A DNA stretch of 7,087 bases from Chloroflexota bacterium. GTDB taxonomy: Bacteria; Chloroflexota; Limnocylindria; Limnocylindrales; CSP1-4. This document shows, in pieces, positions 1 through 6,970 of the stretch (the stretch's first letter is position 1; each line of letters begins with the position of its first letter). The notes under the pieces were generated by a model, which worked only from the letters and a program-made list of their open reading frames with translations, ran no database searches and was not told where the DNA came from. The position numbers and the translations under genes are program-made. The stretch lies in the NCBI GenBank assembly GCA_021815005.1, contig JAKAHL010000087.1, positions 1 through 7,087 of the forward strand, read 5' to 3'.

Positions 1-1
1 G

Positions 2-601
2 ATCGCCGCGGGCACCCACGGCCTCGTCTTCCGGCGCGCGTGGGCGGTCCCGCTGGCCGTCGCGATGCTGTACATGGCGCACTGGGGCGCGGTCACCGCC
101 TATCTCCCGGTGCGCGCCCAGGTCGCGGGCGCGGACGTGGGGCTCTACTTCGCCGCGTACGGCAGCGCGGTGTTCGCGATGCGGATGCCCACGGCCTGGC
201 TGGCGGCCCGTTGGACCAGCCGGGCCCTGATCGCCGCCGGCGCCGGCTCCACGGCGGTCGCGGTGGCCATGCTGCTCATGCCGCTGTCCACGCCGTGGCT
301 GGTGGCCTCCGGGCTGCTGGCCGGGGGGGCGTCCGCCGCCGTGCTGTCACCGGTGCTGTTCGAGCTGAACTGCCGCAGCGGCCCGGCCGACCGAGGCTCG
401 GCGTTCGCCCTGTACTCGGGAGCGCGGGCCGTCGCGATCTCGCTCGGGAGCGTCGGCGGGGCCCCGCTGGTCGCCGCCGCGGGCCTGGGGGCGGCCCTGT
501 GGGCGGGCATCGCGCTGATTGTCGTTGCCCTGGCCATCGCCCTGGCCGACCCGTCGCTGCGCGCGGTCGGGACGCGGACGGCCGCCGACCCGGCGGGCTG
601 A
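2..601 (+). CDS. Major facilitator superfamily transporter, C-terminal half (5' end outside window)
   Basis: The open frame runs in from the left edge and ends at TGA 599-601, giving 199 residues. I see about six hydrophobic segments, starting near WAVPLAVAMLYMAHWGAV and ending near LWAGIALIVVALAIALA, which is the size of the C-terminal six-helix half of a 12-helix MFS carrier. The loop after the second visible helix (MRMPTAWLAARW) looks like a degenerate copy of the MFS R-x3-G-x-L-x-D-R signature. The stretch PADRGSAFALYSGARAVAISLG resembles the cytoplasmic loop and helix common in drug and sugar efflux MFS proteins. The ATG at 65 lies inside the first visible helix and is unlikely to be the true start. 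Substrate cannot be told from this half. The gene converges on the nicotinate phosphoribosyltransferase gene with 21 bases between their stops, too few for an obvious terminator. Confidence 0.85.
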   Translation: MAAGTHGLVFRRAWAVPLAVAMLYMAHWGAVTAYLPVRAQVAGADVGLYFAAYGSAVFAMRMPTAWLAARWTSRALIAAGAGSTAVAVAMLLMPLSTPWLVASGLLAGGASAAVLSPVLFELNCRSGPADRGSAFALYSGARAVAISLGSVGGAPLVAAAGLGAALWAGIALIVVALAIALADPSLRAVGTRTAADPAG

Positions 602-622
602 GAGGGCGGGCGGCGATTCGGG

Positions 623-1642
623 CTAGTCGCGCCAGCCCGCGAGGTCGAGCTGCCGCAGGCGCGGGCTGTCGGTCATGCCCGGGATGCGGCCGCGCTTGGC
701 GATCGGCCGGCCGTCGATCTCCTTGATGTCGCCGGTGAAGTCGATGGGTGTCGCGCCCGAGATGTAGCTCCCGACGGCGAACGAGCCCACGGGAGCGCCC
801 TTGTCCTTGAAGTACCGGATCCGGTCCGGGGTGAGCCCGCCCGAGACCACGATGGCGACGTGGCTGTAGCCCTCCATGTCCAGGCGGGCCCGCACCTCGG
901 TGACCAGGTCCGCGGTCACCCGGCCGCGCTCCGACGGCGTGTCCAGCCGGATCCCGTACAGGCGCTCCCCCAGCGCGCTGGCGACGCGGATCGCCTCCTC
1001 GGCCTCGTCCTTGAAGGTGTCCACGAGGACGATGCGCGGCACCTCGGGCGGCATGTCCCGGTCGAACGCCTCGGCCGCGCGAACCGTGTCGCCGAAGATC
1101 AGCACCAGGCTGTGGGGCATGGTCCCCGTGGGGTTGAGGCCCGCGAGGCGCGCGCCGGCGGGCGTCGAAGCGCCCACGCAGCCGCCCACGATGGCCGCAT
1201 AGTCCAGCACGTCGGTGATGTCCGGGTGGACGTGGCGGGCGCCGAACGAGATGACGGGCTGCGGGGCGGCGGCCTCCACGCACCGACGGGCGGCGGTGGC
1301 CCAGCCCGTGGACTGGGAGAGCATCCCCAGCATGGCGGTCTCGTACAGCGCGAAGGCGCGGTACCGGGCGCGGATCCGGAGGACAACCTCCTTGGGCGTC
1401 ACCAGGTCGCCGTCCTCCATCGCCTCGACGATGGCATCGGGCTCGTTGGCGAGGACGTGGCCGATCAGGTTCGTGGCCTCGCCGATGCCGCACAGGACGG
1501 CGTCCTCGCGGCAGAAGACCTCCATCGTGACGAAGGGGTCAAGGCCCTCTCGATCCAGGATGCTGTTGGCGCGCGCGAAGTAGACGTCCGCCGTGGCGCC
1601 CGAGAGGATCTCGCTCGACGGGCGGGTCCGCTGCAGTCCCAT
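623..1642 (-). CDS. Nicotinate phosphoribosyltransferase, short archaeal-like form
   Basis: The predicted enzyme joins nicotinate to PRPP to give nicotinate mononucleotide, the entry step of NAD salvage (Preiss-Handler pathway), in the cytosol. The 339 residues carry family landmarks in order: GATADVYF (about 15-22), RYRAFALYETAMLG (94-107), FGARHVHP (133-140), GTMPHSLV (173-180, the position of the PncB-type GTxxH histidine), VDTFKDE (207-213), RLDTPSERG (232-240), SGGL (267-270) and FAVGSYIS (288-295), the phosphate-binding end of the barrel. From memory, the closest pattern is the Thermoplasma acidophilum enzyme. The protein stops soon after KRGR and lacks the C-terminal cysteine-rich (CxxC-type) tail of that homologue. 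I chose ATG 1642 because its N-terminal length matches the archaeal enzyme and it overlaps an upstream stop (TGATG). GTG at 1651 would add three residues. Neither has a clear ribosome-binding site directly upstream. No pncA or nadE neighbour is visible. The family is secure; nicotinate rather than another pyridine substrate is inferred. Confidence 0.86.
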   Translation of the reverse strand: MGLQRTRPSSEILSGATADVYFARANSILDREGLDPFVTMEVFCREDAVLCGIGEATNLIGHVLANEPDAIVEAMEDGDLVTPKEVVLRIRARYRAFALYETAMLGMLSQSTGWATAARRCVEAAAPQPVISFGARHVHPDITDVLDYAAIVGGCVGASTPAGARLAGLNPTGTMPHSLVLIFGDTVRAAEAFDRDMPPEVPRIVLVDTFKDEAEEAIRVASALGERLYGIRLDTPSERGRVTADLVTEVRARLDMEGYSHVAIVVSGGLTPDRIRYFKDKGAPVGSFAVGSYISGATPIDFTGDIKEIDGRPIAKRGRIPGMTDSPRLRQLDLAGWRD

Positions 1643-1674
1643 CAGGCGCACGCTGCGTCTCGGGCGCTGGCCAT
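1642..1674 (-). other. Possible 10-codon leader peptide coupled to the phosphoribosyltransferase gene
   Basis: An ATG at 1672-1674 opens a frame reading MASARDAACA and ends at TGA 1642-1644. This TGA overlaps the ATG (1640-1642) of the nicotinate phosphoribosyltransferase as TGATG, the usual geometry of translational coupling. The upstream sequence has GGAG eight bases before this ATG, a better ribosome-binding site than either candidate start of the downstream gene has. It could load ribosomes that re-initiate on the enzyme ATG. Chance is a real alternative: the frame is tiny and the peptide is like no attenuator peptide I know. Confidence 0.25.
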
Positions 1675-1750
1675 GCCGATCACTCCGCTCCTACGTCCGC
1701 GGCGTCCGACGGAGGGCCAGGCGGCTCCCGCGGCCGTTGTGTTGGCCGGG

Positions 1751-1756
1751 AGTATA
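1751..1756 (-). promoter_or_regulatory. Possible -10 box of the nicotinate phosphoribosyltransferase gene
   Basis: The minus strand reads TATACT, five of six matches to TATAAT and a rare AT-rich island in a GC-rich spacer. It lies about 110 bases before the start codon. No TTGACA-like -35 is visible 16-18 bases further upstream. Instead the overlapping palindromes CCGGGCCCGG and CCCGGCCGGG (1766-1780) sit just upstream, where an operator could lie, although such palindromes arise easily at this GC content. Confidence 0.35.
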
Positions 1757-1801
1757 GGGGAAGGACCGGGCCCGGCCGGGCGCTCGCGCGACCTCGCCCG
1801 C

Positions 1802-1835
1802 CCGGTGGGCCCCGGGGCAACCCCCCGGGGACCGG
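1802..1835 (-). terminator. GC-rich hairpin just after the gluzincin-like gene
   Basis: CCCCGGGG (1810-1817) pairs with CCCCGGGG (1823-1830) around a five-base loop. The stem extends as CCGGT (1802-1806) with ACCGG (1831-1835), with GGG bulged on one side. It begins three bases after the TGA of the minus-strand gluzincin-like gene. There is no T-run after it, so it may act as a weak or factor-assisted terminator or as a 3'-end stabiliser. Position and perfect pairing are the evidence. Confidence 0.45.
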
Positions 1836-1838
1836 CCG

Positions 1839-3845
1839 TCATTGGCTGCCCGGGGCCCGGTGCGACGGGCCCCGACGGACTCGGCTCGCCAGCGAGGCGC
1901 CGAGCACCAGGAGGGCCGCCGCCAGCGCCGCTGCCATCAGGAGGCGCCGGCGGCCCTCGTCCGGGGCCTGCGCCCAGGCTGCGGCCGCCGCCTGGGCCAG
2001 GGTGGCGGCCGAGGCCGGATCCCCCGACCCGAGGGCGGCTTTGGCGGCAGCGAGCTGGCCGGCCGGGTCGCTGCCGAGCATGCCCACCATGGCGGTCAGG
2101 TCGCCCGCCTGCGGGCGCGAGGCCGCCGCCCCTTCGATCTCCCCGATCGCCGTCTCCTCCGCCTGCGCCTCCTGCAGTGCCCCGGCCAGGTCACCGGCCT
2201 CGAACAGCGACCGCAGGCGGCTGGGCAGCGTCACGCCAACGCCCTGGGCTGCCCGCTCGAGACCCACGCGCGCGGTGAGCACCTGCCGGGCAGCCGCGAG
2301 CTCCGCGCTGGCCGTGCCGAACTGCCAGGCGCGCAGCGCGTCGCGGATCGAGCGCGGCAGCGCCCAGCCGTCCGCCGCTGCCAGGACCGACGCGTACGCG
2401 GCCCGGGTCGCCGCGCGCTGGTCCAGGAGACCCGCCTCCGCGGGGCGCACGACCCACGCTCGCCACAGGTCGGTGAAGTCCTGGCCGGTCTCGGCCTCCA
2501 GGAGGTCGAGCAGGCCGCGCCAGTCGGGCGGGGCGGCCACGGTCTCCGGCGCGCCGCTCCCCTGCCCCGCGGGCGGCTGGTAGGCGCCCAGCCCGCGGGC
2601 GGCGTCGGCCCAGACACGCGCCAGCGCGGCCGGGCCGGCCCTCGCGGCGACCAGCGTGGCAAGGGCATAGGAGGCCGCGTAGCCGTACGCCTCCGACGAC
2701 GAGGACGGGGCGGGCGACACGGCCCACGCGTTCAGCGGGAACGCCACGGCCTTGAGGGCGGCCGTCAGCCTGGGCGGCGTTGCCGCGATCTTGAGCTTGC
2801 CGAGGGCGCGCTGCGCGTACAGGCTCGCGAAGCCCTCCGCCGCCCAGCGGTCCGCCACCAGCGTGCCGTTGAACCAGCCGTGGGCTGCCTCCTGCACCGC
2901 CACGGCCGAGCTCGCCCAGTAGGCCACCTGGATCTGCCCGGTCTTGGGGTCGTAGAGGCCGGCGTACCCGCCCGCGCTCCGGCTGACCGCCTCCTTCACC
3001 ACCACCGGCGCGGCGTGCGGCCACGGCAGCCCGATGTCCGCCTGCAGGACCGGCAGGGCCTGGCTGAACAGCCCGCCCACGCGCGTCGCCCAGGTCGCGT
3101 CGTCCTGCCACGCCTGGAGCGTGAGCGCGATCGGCCCGCCCCCGGTGGCAACCGTGAGCGGGCTGCTCAGGTACGCGGCCGGCTGCTGGGCCGAGACGTA
3201 GGCGAAGTAGGTGAGCGGGCTGGCCAGCGGCCCGGCGACCAGGAGCGTCCCGCCGTCGCTGGTCCGGGTCTGGGCCGCGAACGAGCCCGACTCCACGGCC
3301 ACGTCGTAGCCAGTCGGGAAGCGCACGGCAACGCGGCTGCCGCTGGCGCCGTTCGAGGCGTACGCCCAGACGGGGAACGTGATCAGGCTGGTGCCCACCC
3401 TGATGAGCCGCCGGGCGCTCGTCCCGGTGTCCGCCAGGTTGAACGCGAAGCGCAGCGAGATCGAGTGGCCGCCGTACAGTCTGGAGCCGAAGTCGAGGCG
3501 CAGGGTGGTGGCGTCCGCGGTCCGCGACGACACGCTGACCGCCGCCCCCGGCGGCCCCTTCGCCACCGCCGGGCTCGCGGCCCCGGGCTGGACGGCCAGG
3601 AACGCATGGTCGAAGAAGAAGCGGTTCACGCGCGTGTCCGCGCGGTGGTTGGCGATCGTCGCGTCCACCACCACCCTGACGCGCTGCTGGGCGGGCTCCA
3701 CCGTGTAGGTGGCGGTGGTGACGACCGTGAGGTCCGTGCTGGCCGCCTGGGCCACGGGGACCGGCACGGCGCCCAGCGGCGCGAGCAGCGCGATCCAGAT
3801 CGCGGCCAGCGCCATCGCCGCCGCCCGCCCGCGCATCCCCGCCAT
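1839..3845 (-). CDS. Secreted, membrane-anchored gluzincin (M1-like) protein with altered zinc motif
   Basis: The 668-residue protein has a signal peptide (residues 1-34, AIWIALLAPLG core, cleavage after AQA), a beta-rich extracytoplasmic region and a peptidase-like centre. A long Ala-rich helical region follows, then one membrane helix near 635-653 and a short basic tail (SRVRR). It should therefore sit outside the membrane, anchored at its C-terminus. The centre reads GGYAGLYDP, then QEAAHGWFNGTLVADRW, then AAEGFASLYA, matching the M1/gluzincin layout HExxH...E with NEGFAS. The second histidine (322), the general-base glutamate (319) and the distal glutamate (337) are present. The first histidine is replaced by Gln318 (codon CAG 2892-2894), and the spacing to the distal Glu is about four residues shorter than in classic M1 enzymes. 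It may be a pseudo-peptidase or a divergent one. I chose ATG 3845 because it gives a normal signal peptide. TTG 3887 would add an arginine-rich 14-residue extension. The gene follows glgC closely. Substrate unknown. Confidence 0.75.
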   Translation of the reverse strand: MAGMRGRAAAMALAAIWIALLAPLGAVPVPVAQAASTDLTVVTTATYTVEPAQQRVRVVVDATIANHRADTRVNRFFFDHAFLAVQPGAASPAVAKGPPGAAVSVSSRTADATTLRLDFGSRLYGGHSISLRFAFNLADTGTSARRLIRVGTSLITFPVWAYASNGASGSRVAVRFPTGYDVAVESGSFAAQTRTSDGGTLLVAGPLASPLTYFAYVSAQQPAAYLSSPLTVATGGGPIALTLQAWQDDATWATRVGGLFSQALPVLQADIGLPWPHAAPVVVKEAVSRSAGGYAGLYDPKTGQIQVAYWASSAVAVQEAAHGWFNGTLVADRWAAEGFASLYAQRALGKLKIAATPPRLTAALKAVAFPLNAWAVSPAPSSSSEAYGYAASYALATLVAARAGPAALARVWADAARGLGAYQPPAGQGSGAPETVAAPPDWRGLLDLLEAETGQDFTDLWRAWVVRPAEAGLLDQRAATRAAYASVLAAADGWALPRSIRDALRAWQFGTASAELAAARQVLTARVGLERAAQGVGVTLPSRLRSLFEAGDLAGALQEAQAEETAIGEIEGAAASRPQAGDLTAMVGMLGSDPAGQLAAAKAALGSGDPASAATLAQAAAAAWAQAPDEGRRRLLMAAALAAALLVLGASLASRVRRGPSHRAPGSQ

Positions 3846-3906
3846 CGGATGAGCGCGAACCCGCCCGCGCTCCCGGCCCGTCTCCAACCCGAGCGCGCGG
3901 GGCCGG

Positions 3907-5208
3907 CTAGCGGCCGACCACGCCCTCCTCGTCGTCCTCGCCCGCCTTGGCGGGGCGGCGCTCGATCGTGCCGCCGGACTTGACGGTGCGGGCCTTGAAG
4001 TCCGACGAGCGGACCTGGTAGCCCACCTTCACGTTCCGGCCGAGCCGCGCGCCGCGCGGCACCACGGACTGCTTGCCGATCACGGTGATGCCGGTGTTGA
4101 GGCGCCCGGGCTCGCCCTTGTTGGGGGTGTCGAAGTCCGGGCCGTCGCCCACGAGCGCACCCTGGCCGACGGTGACCTCCTTGTCCAGGATCGCCCGGTC
4201 CACCACGGCACCGCTGCGCACCACCGTGTCGAACATGAGGATCGAGTCGCGCACGACGGCGCCGACGTCCACCCGGACGCCCGGCGACAGGACGCTGTTC
4301 ACGACGGTGCCGTTGATGACGCACCCGTGGGAGATGAGGCTCCGGTGCACTTGGGCCGTGGGGCCGACCTTGGCCGGGGCGCGCTCCTCGGACCGGGTGT
4401 GGATCAGCCACTCGCGGTCGTAGAGGTCCAACTCGGGGTTGTCCTCGAGGAGCGCCATGTTGGCCTCCCAGTAGGACTGGATCGTCCCCACGTCCTGCCA
4501 GTAGCCGTCGAACCGGTAGCCGAACACGCGGGCGCCCGCCTCCAGCATGGCGGGCACGATGTTGGCGCCGAAGTCGGTGCGGTCCTCGGACAGGAAGCGG
4601 CGCAGCGCCCGCCTGGAGAAGACGTACACGCCCATCGACGCCAAGTCGCTCTTGGGCTGCTTCGGCTTCTCCTGCCACTCGATCACGCGGTCCTGCTCGT
4701 CCATGGCCAGGATGCCCATGCGCGACGCCTCGGACAGCGGCACGCGCCGGACGGCGATCGTCACGTCCGCGCGGTGGCGTCGGTGCGCCGCGATGAACGG
4801 CGTGTAGTCCATCTTGTAGATGTGGTCGCCGGCAAGGACGAGCACCGTGTCGCCCGCGTCGTGCTCGATGACGTTGAAGTTCTGGAGCACGGCGTCCGCG
4901 GTGCCCCGATACCACTCGGCGACGCGGCCGCGCTTGACGTACGGCTGGAGCAGCTTGACGCCGCCGGTGTTGCGGTCCAGGTCCCAGGGGCGACCGAGGC
5001 CGATGTGGTCGTTGAGCGAGCGCGGGTTGTACTGCGTGAGCACCATCACGTGCTGGATCCCGGAGTTGACGCAGTTGCTGAGCGTGAAGTCGATGATCCG
5101 GTACTTGCCGCCGAACGGCACCGCCGGCTTCGCGCGCACCGAGGACAGGATCGACAGCCGCTCGCCCTCGCCGCCAGCGAGGATGACCGCCATGACCGGC
5201 TTGACCAA
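3907..5208 (-). CDS. glgC: Glucose-1-phosphate adenylyltransferase (ADP-glucose pyrophosphorylase)
   Basis: GlgC makes ADP-glucose and pyrophosphate from ATP and glucose-1-phosphate, the committed step of bacterial glycogen synthesis, in the cytosol. The 433 residues are full length for the family. The N-terminal nucleotidyltransferase has [10 protein letters not shown] (9-18), the arginine/lysine loop [17 protein letters not shown] (25-41), [10 protein letters not shown] (98-107), [11 protein letters not shown] (125-135, with metal-binding Asp128), QEKP (179-182, Lys for glucose-1-phosphate) and GYWQDVGTI (235-243). A left-handed beta-helix of hexapeptide repeats follows from about 280 to 395. 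The acidic C-terminal tail (GEDDEEG) looks like a lineage-specific extension. The start is TTG at 5206-5208: GGAGG lies seven bases upstream, whereas the next candidate, ATG at codon 6, is too close to the Rossmann strand. No glgA or glgB is in the window. The gluzincin-like gene begins 61 bases (or 19, from the TTG) downstream and may be co-transcribed. Confidence 0.97.
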   Translation of the reverse strand: MVKPVMAVILAGGEGERLSILSSVRAKPAVPFGGKYRIIDFTLSNCVNSGIQHVMVLTQYNPRSLNDHIGLGRPWDLDRNTGGVKLLQPYVKRGRVAEWYRGTADAVLQNFNVIEHDAGDTVLVLAGDHIYKMDYTPFIAAHRRHRADVTIAVRRVPLSEASRMGILAMDEQDRVIEWQEKPKQPKSDLASMGVYVFSRRALRRFLSEDRTDFGANIVPAMLEAGARVFGYRFDGYWQDVGTIQSYWEANMALLEDNPELDLYDREWLIHTRSEERAPAKVGPTAQVHRSLISHGCVINGTVVNSVLSPGVRVDVGAVVRDSILMFDTVVRSGAVVDRAILDKEVTVGQGALVGDGPDFDTPNKGEPGRLNTGITVIGKQSVVPRGARLGRNVKVGYQVRSSDFKARTVKSGGTIERRPAKAGEDDEEGVVGR

Positions 5209-5215
5209 CGTCGTT

Positions 5216-5220
5216 CCTCC
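5216..5220 (-). promoter_or_regulatory. Strong ribosome-binding site fixing the TTG start of glgC
   Basis: The minus strand reads GGAGGAACGACG followed by TTG. The GGAGG core is seven bases from the TTG, near-ideal spacing. It is the clearest Shine-Dalgarno site in the window and supports TTG over the internal ATG. Confidence 0.8.
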
Positions 5221-5265
5221 GGACCTGCGGGGACCTGGCCCGATCCTAGCATCCAGCGCGCCGCC

Positions 5266-5282
5266 GGCCCCATCGGGGGGCC
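5266..5282 (-). terminator. Short hairpin after the M23 gene
   Basis: GGCCCC (5266-5271) and GGGGCC (5277-5282) form a six-bp stem with a five-base loop, starting three bases after the TAG of the M23 gene. No T-run follows, so it is at best a weak terminator. It separates the M23 gene from glgC, whose coding region begins 57 bases further on. The spacer also holds TAGGAT (near 5244-5249) as a poor -10 candidate for glgC, without a -35. Confidence 0.35.
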
Positions 5283-5285
5283 TGC

Positions 5286-6641
5286 CTAGAGGAACAGGCG
5301 GGGGTTCACGAACGTCCCGTTGTACTCGACCATCCAGTGGAGGTGGGCCCCGGTCGAGTGGCCCGTGCTGCCCTCGTAGCCGATGACCTGGCCCTGCGTG
5401 ACCCAGTCGCCGGCGCGGACCGGGTAGCGCGCCTGCATGTGCGCGTACCAGGTGGACAGCGAGGCGCTGTGGGCGATGATCACGATCCAGGCCGGGTTGG
5501 CGCCGTCCGCGTAGTTCCAGCCGACGTACACCACCCTGCCGGCCCCGGCCGCGCGGACCGGCGTCCCGTAGGGCGCAACCAGGTCGATCCCGTTGTGGTA
5601 GTGCGCGCAGTTGCCGTAGGCCGGCTCGGCCCAGAAGCCGGTGCAGCCGAAGTCCTGGGTGACGGCTCCCGACATCGGCCAGATCAGCGTCCCGCTGTAC
5701 TGGCTCGGGATGCCCCCCCGGCGGGCCTGGGCGGCGATGATCGCGTCGATCTTCTTCTGGAGCGCCTTCTGGGCCGCCGCGGCCTTGGCCACCGCGGCCT
5801 GGAGCGAGGCCTTGTTCGAGGCCATCTTGCTGTAGTCCGCCTTCTGGGCGGCGAGCGATGCCTGGGCGGCCGCCTCGAGGGCCTTGAGCCGCTTGGTGGC
5901 AGCGGCGAGGTCGGCGATCTTGCGGTCCAGGGCCTGCTTCTGGACCGCCGTCTGCTGGCTCAGCACGCTGGTCTGGTCGAGCGTGTCCTGGACCGTCTGG
6001 TGGAGCGCGAGGAGCGTCGCCTGGTCCGAGGCCACCTGCTGCGCCAGCTGCTGGTCCTGGCTCGCCGCGTCGAGCTGCGTGGACATCGCGGCGAGCATGT
6101 CCGTGAACGAGGCGCCCGAGAGCAGCGTCTCGAGCATCGACGTCCGCTGGTCCTCGTACGCCACCTGGATCCGCGCCGCCAGCTCGGCCTGGTGCTGGCC
6201 CAGCTCGGTCCGCGTGGCGGCCTCCTGGCCCTCGATGGCCGTCAGCTGCTGGTCCAGGTCGGCGAGGCTCGCCACCAGCGCGTCGTACTGGGCCTGGACG
6301 TTGCCGAGGTCCGCCGTGAGCGACGTGACCTGGGCCCGGGTGGCGGTGAGGTTGGCGACGATGCCGCTGAGCTCTTGCTTGGTCTGGCCGATCTGCCCCG
6401 ACAGCGAGGCCTGGGACGCGTTGAGCGCGGCGATCTGCGCCTTCTCGGCGGCGATCTTGGCCACGAGCGCCTTCTGCTGGGCGCGGGCGTCGGAGAGCTG
6501 GTCCGCGTACGCCATCTGCGGCGCGCTGACATTACCGGCCAGCAGGCCCATCAGCAGCGGGACGGCCAGCAGGGCGGCGAGGGTGCGGCGTCCGAGGGTG
6601 CGGCGCGCCCGGGGGAAGCGCTGCGCGACCTTGCCGCTCAC
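5286..6641 (-). CDS. Secreted M23 (LytM-type) peptidoglycan endopeptidase with N-terminal coiled coil
   Basis: The predicted product is an exported metallo-endopeptidase that cuts peptidoglycan cross-links, or an EnvC-like activator with a similar fold. Its 451 residues hold a signal peptide (basic RRTLGRRT, hydrophobic core about 21-36, cleavage after AYA at 46) and an Ala/Gln/Leu-rich coiled coil from about 47 to 310. The M23 domain runs from about 317 to the end. All catalytic positions are intact: HxxxD (His349, Asp353), His401 in WYAHMQ, and HLH (His433, His435). This favours an active enzyme over a degenerate EnvC/NlpD type. Cys333 and Cys345 flank the loop before the first zinc ligand and could form a disulfide, a pattern I recall from actinobacterial and Chloroflexota M23 proteins. 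The start is GTG at 6639-6641; GAGG lies 11 bases upstream, a loose fit. The GTG overlaps the TGA of a six-codon frame (MRTPPR, 6638-6658). A long structured leader precedes it. Confidence 0.94.
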   Translation of the reverse strand: MSGKVAQRFPRARRTLGRRTLAALLAVPLLMGLLAGNVSAPQMAYADQLSDARAQQKALVAKIAAEKAQIAALNASQASLSGQIGQTKQELSGIVANLTATRAQVTSLTADLGNVQAQYDALVASLADLDQQLTAIEGQEAATRTELGQHQAELAARIQVAYEDQRTSMLETLLSGASFTDMLAAMSTQLDAASQDQQLAQQVASDQATLLALHQTVQDTLDQTSVLSQQTAVQKQALDRKIADLAAATKRLKALEAAAQASLAAQKADYSKMASNKASLQAAVAKAAAAQKALQKKIDAIIAAQARRGGIPSQYSGTLIWPMSGAVTQDFGCTGFWAEPAYGNCAHYHNGIDLVAPYGTPVRAAGAGRVVYVGWNYADGANPAWIVIIAHSASLSTWYAHMQARYPVRAGDWVTQGQVIGYEGSTGHSTGAHLHWMVEYNGTFVNPRLFL

Positions 6642-6784
6642 CGTGGGGGCGTCCTCATCTCGTGCGAGCTGTCTCCGTCATCGTCGGCGCCCCTCGGCGC
6701 CGGGCTGCGGCAACCACGCTCGCCGGATACGGCGCCGCCTCGGAAGGGCACGCCCGAGACGACCTGAACCGGCGTTCGGGCCGC

Positions 6785-6793
6785 AGTGTACCA
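6785..6793 (-). promoter_or_regulatory. Possible extended -10 promoter of the M23 gene
   Basis: The minus strand reads TGGTACACT: TG one base before TACACT, which matches four of six positions of TATAAT. An extended -10 can work without a -35, and none is visible. The perfect inverted repeat at 6799-6824 begins five bases upstream and would cover roughly -18 to -44, a natural operator position. A start here would give a leader of about 135 bases. Confidence 0.35.
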
Positions 6794-6798
6794 GCATC

Positions 6799-6824
6799 GT
6801 CCACCCGCGCTCGCGCGGGTGGAC
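6799..6824. repeat. Perfect 11-bp inverted repeat with 4-base loop
   Basis: The arm GTCCACCCGCG (6799-6809) is matched exactly by CGCGGGTGGAC (6814-6824) around CTCG. It could be a protein-binding palindrome next to the possible M23 promoter, or a transcript hairpin. No T-run flanks it on either strand, which argues against a simple intrinsic terminator. Confidence 0.75.
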
Positions 6825-6848
6825 GGGTCCTTGGCGTCGCCCAGCAGG

Positions 6849-6874
6849 GAGCGCGGGCGCGGCCACCCGCGCTC
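6849..6874. repeat. Second inverted repeat sharing the CCACCCGCGCTCGC unit
   Basis: GAGCGCGGG (6849-6857) pairs with CCCGCGCTC (6866-6874) around an eight-base loop. Its right side overlaps CCACCCGCGCTCGC (6863-6876), an exact 14-base copy of bases 6801-6814 in the first inverted repeat. The 9-mer CACCCGCGC recurs at 6917-6925. Confidence 0.6.
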
Positions 6875-6935
6875 GCTCGGGCCGCCCCCGCTCCGGGCCC
6901 GCCCGGCGCCTCCGGGCACCCGCGCCCGGACGCAG

Positions 6936-6970
6936 AACGGCCCCGGGTCCGCGAGGGGCCCGGGGCCGTT
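6936..6970 (-). terminator. Likely terminator of the betaine-binding protein gene
   Basis: AACGGCCCCGGG (6936-6947) is exactly complementary to CCCGGGGCCGTT (6959-6970). Three more pairs, one of them G-U, extend it to a 15-bp stem with a five-base loop. It starts 18 bases after the TGA of the minus-strand gene. Only a short TTCT follows, so the U-tract is weak, but stem length and position make it the best terminator candidate in the window. Confidence 0.65.

Noticed and set aside
860..2278. A 472-codon plus-strand frame spanning the phosphoribosyltransferase and the following spacer
   Set aside because: It runs antisense across two real genes and the spacer. The product is low-complexity Arg/Gly/Pro-rich and no family is recognisable.
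1842..3983. A 713-codon open frame on the plus strand opposite the gluzincin-like gene
   Set aside because: It lies antisense to a gene with a signal peptide, recognisable motifs and a membrane anchor. Its product is dominated by Arg, Gly and Pro with no domain. Long antisense frames are expected where stop codons are rare.
5286..6641. Tat-dependent export of the M23 protein, suggested by paired arginines near the N-terminus
   Set aside because: The pairs lack the S-R-R-x-F-L-K context, and the hydrophobic core and AYA cleavage site fit an ordinary Sec signal.
5337..6767. A 476-codon plus-strand frame opposite the M23 gene
   Set aside because: Its Leu/Arg/Gly-rich repetitive look comes from antisense reading of the Ala/Gln coiled coil. 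All M23 catalytic residues are on the other strand.
6642..6790. A c-di-AMP (ydaO-type) riboswitch in the M23 leader
   Set aside because: Such elements often precede wall hydrolases, and CCGAACG occurs here, but the conserved blocks of the class are absent.
6799..6876. A CRISPR array, suggested by repeated CCACCCGCGCTCGC
   Set aside because: There are only two 14-base copies, with irregular spacing and internal palindromes. There is no regular repeat-spacer structure and no cas gene.
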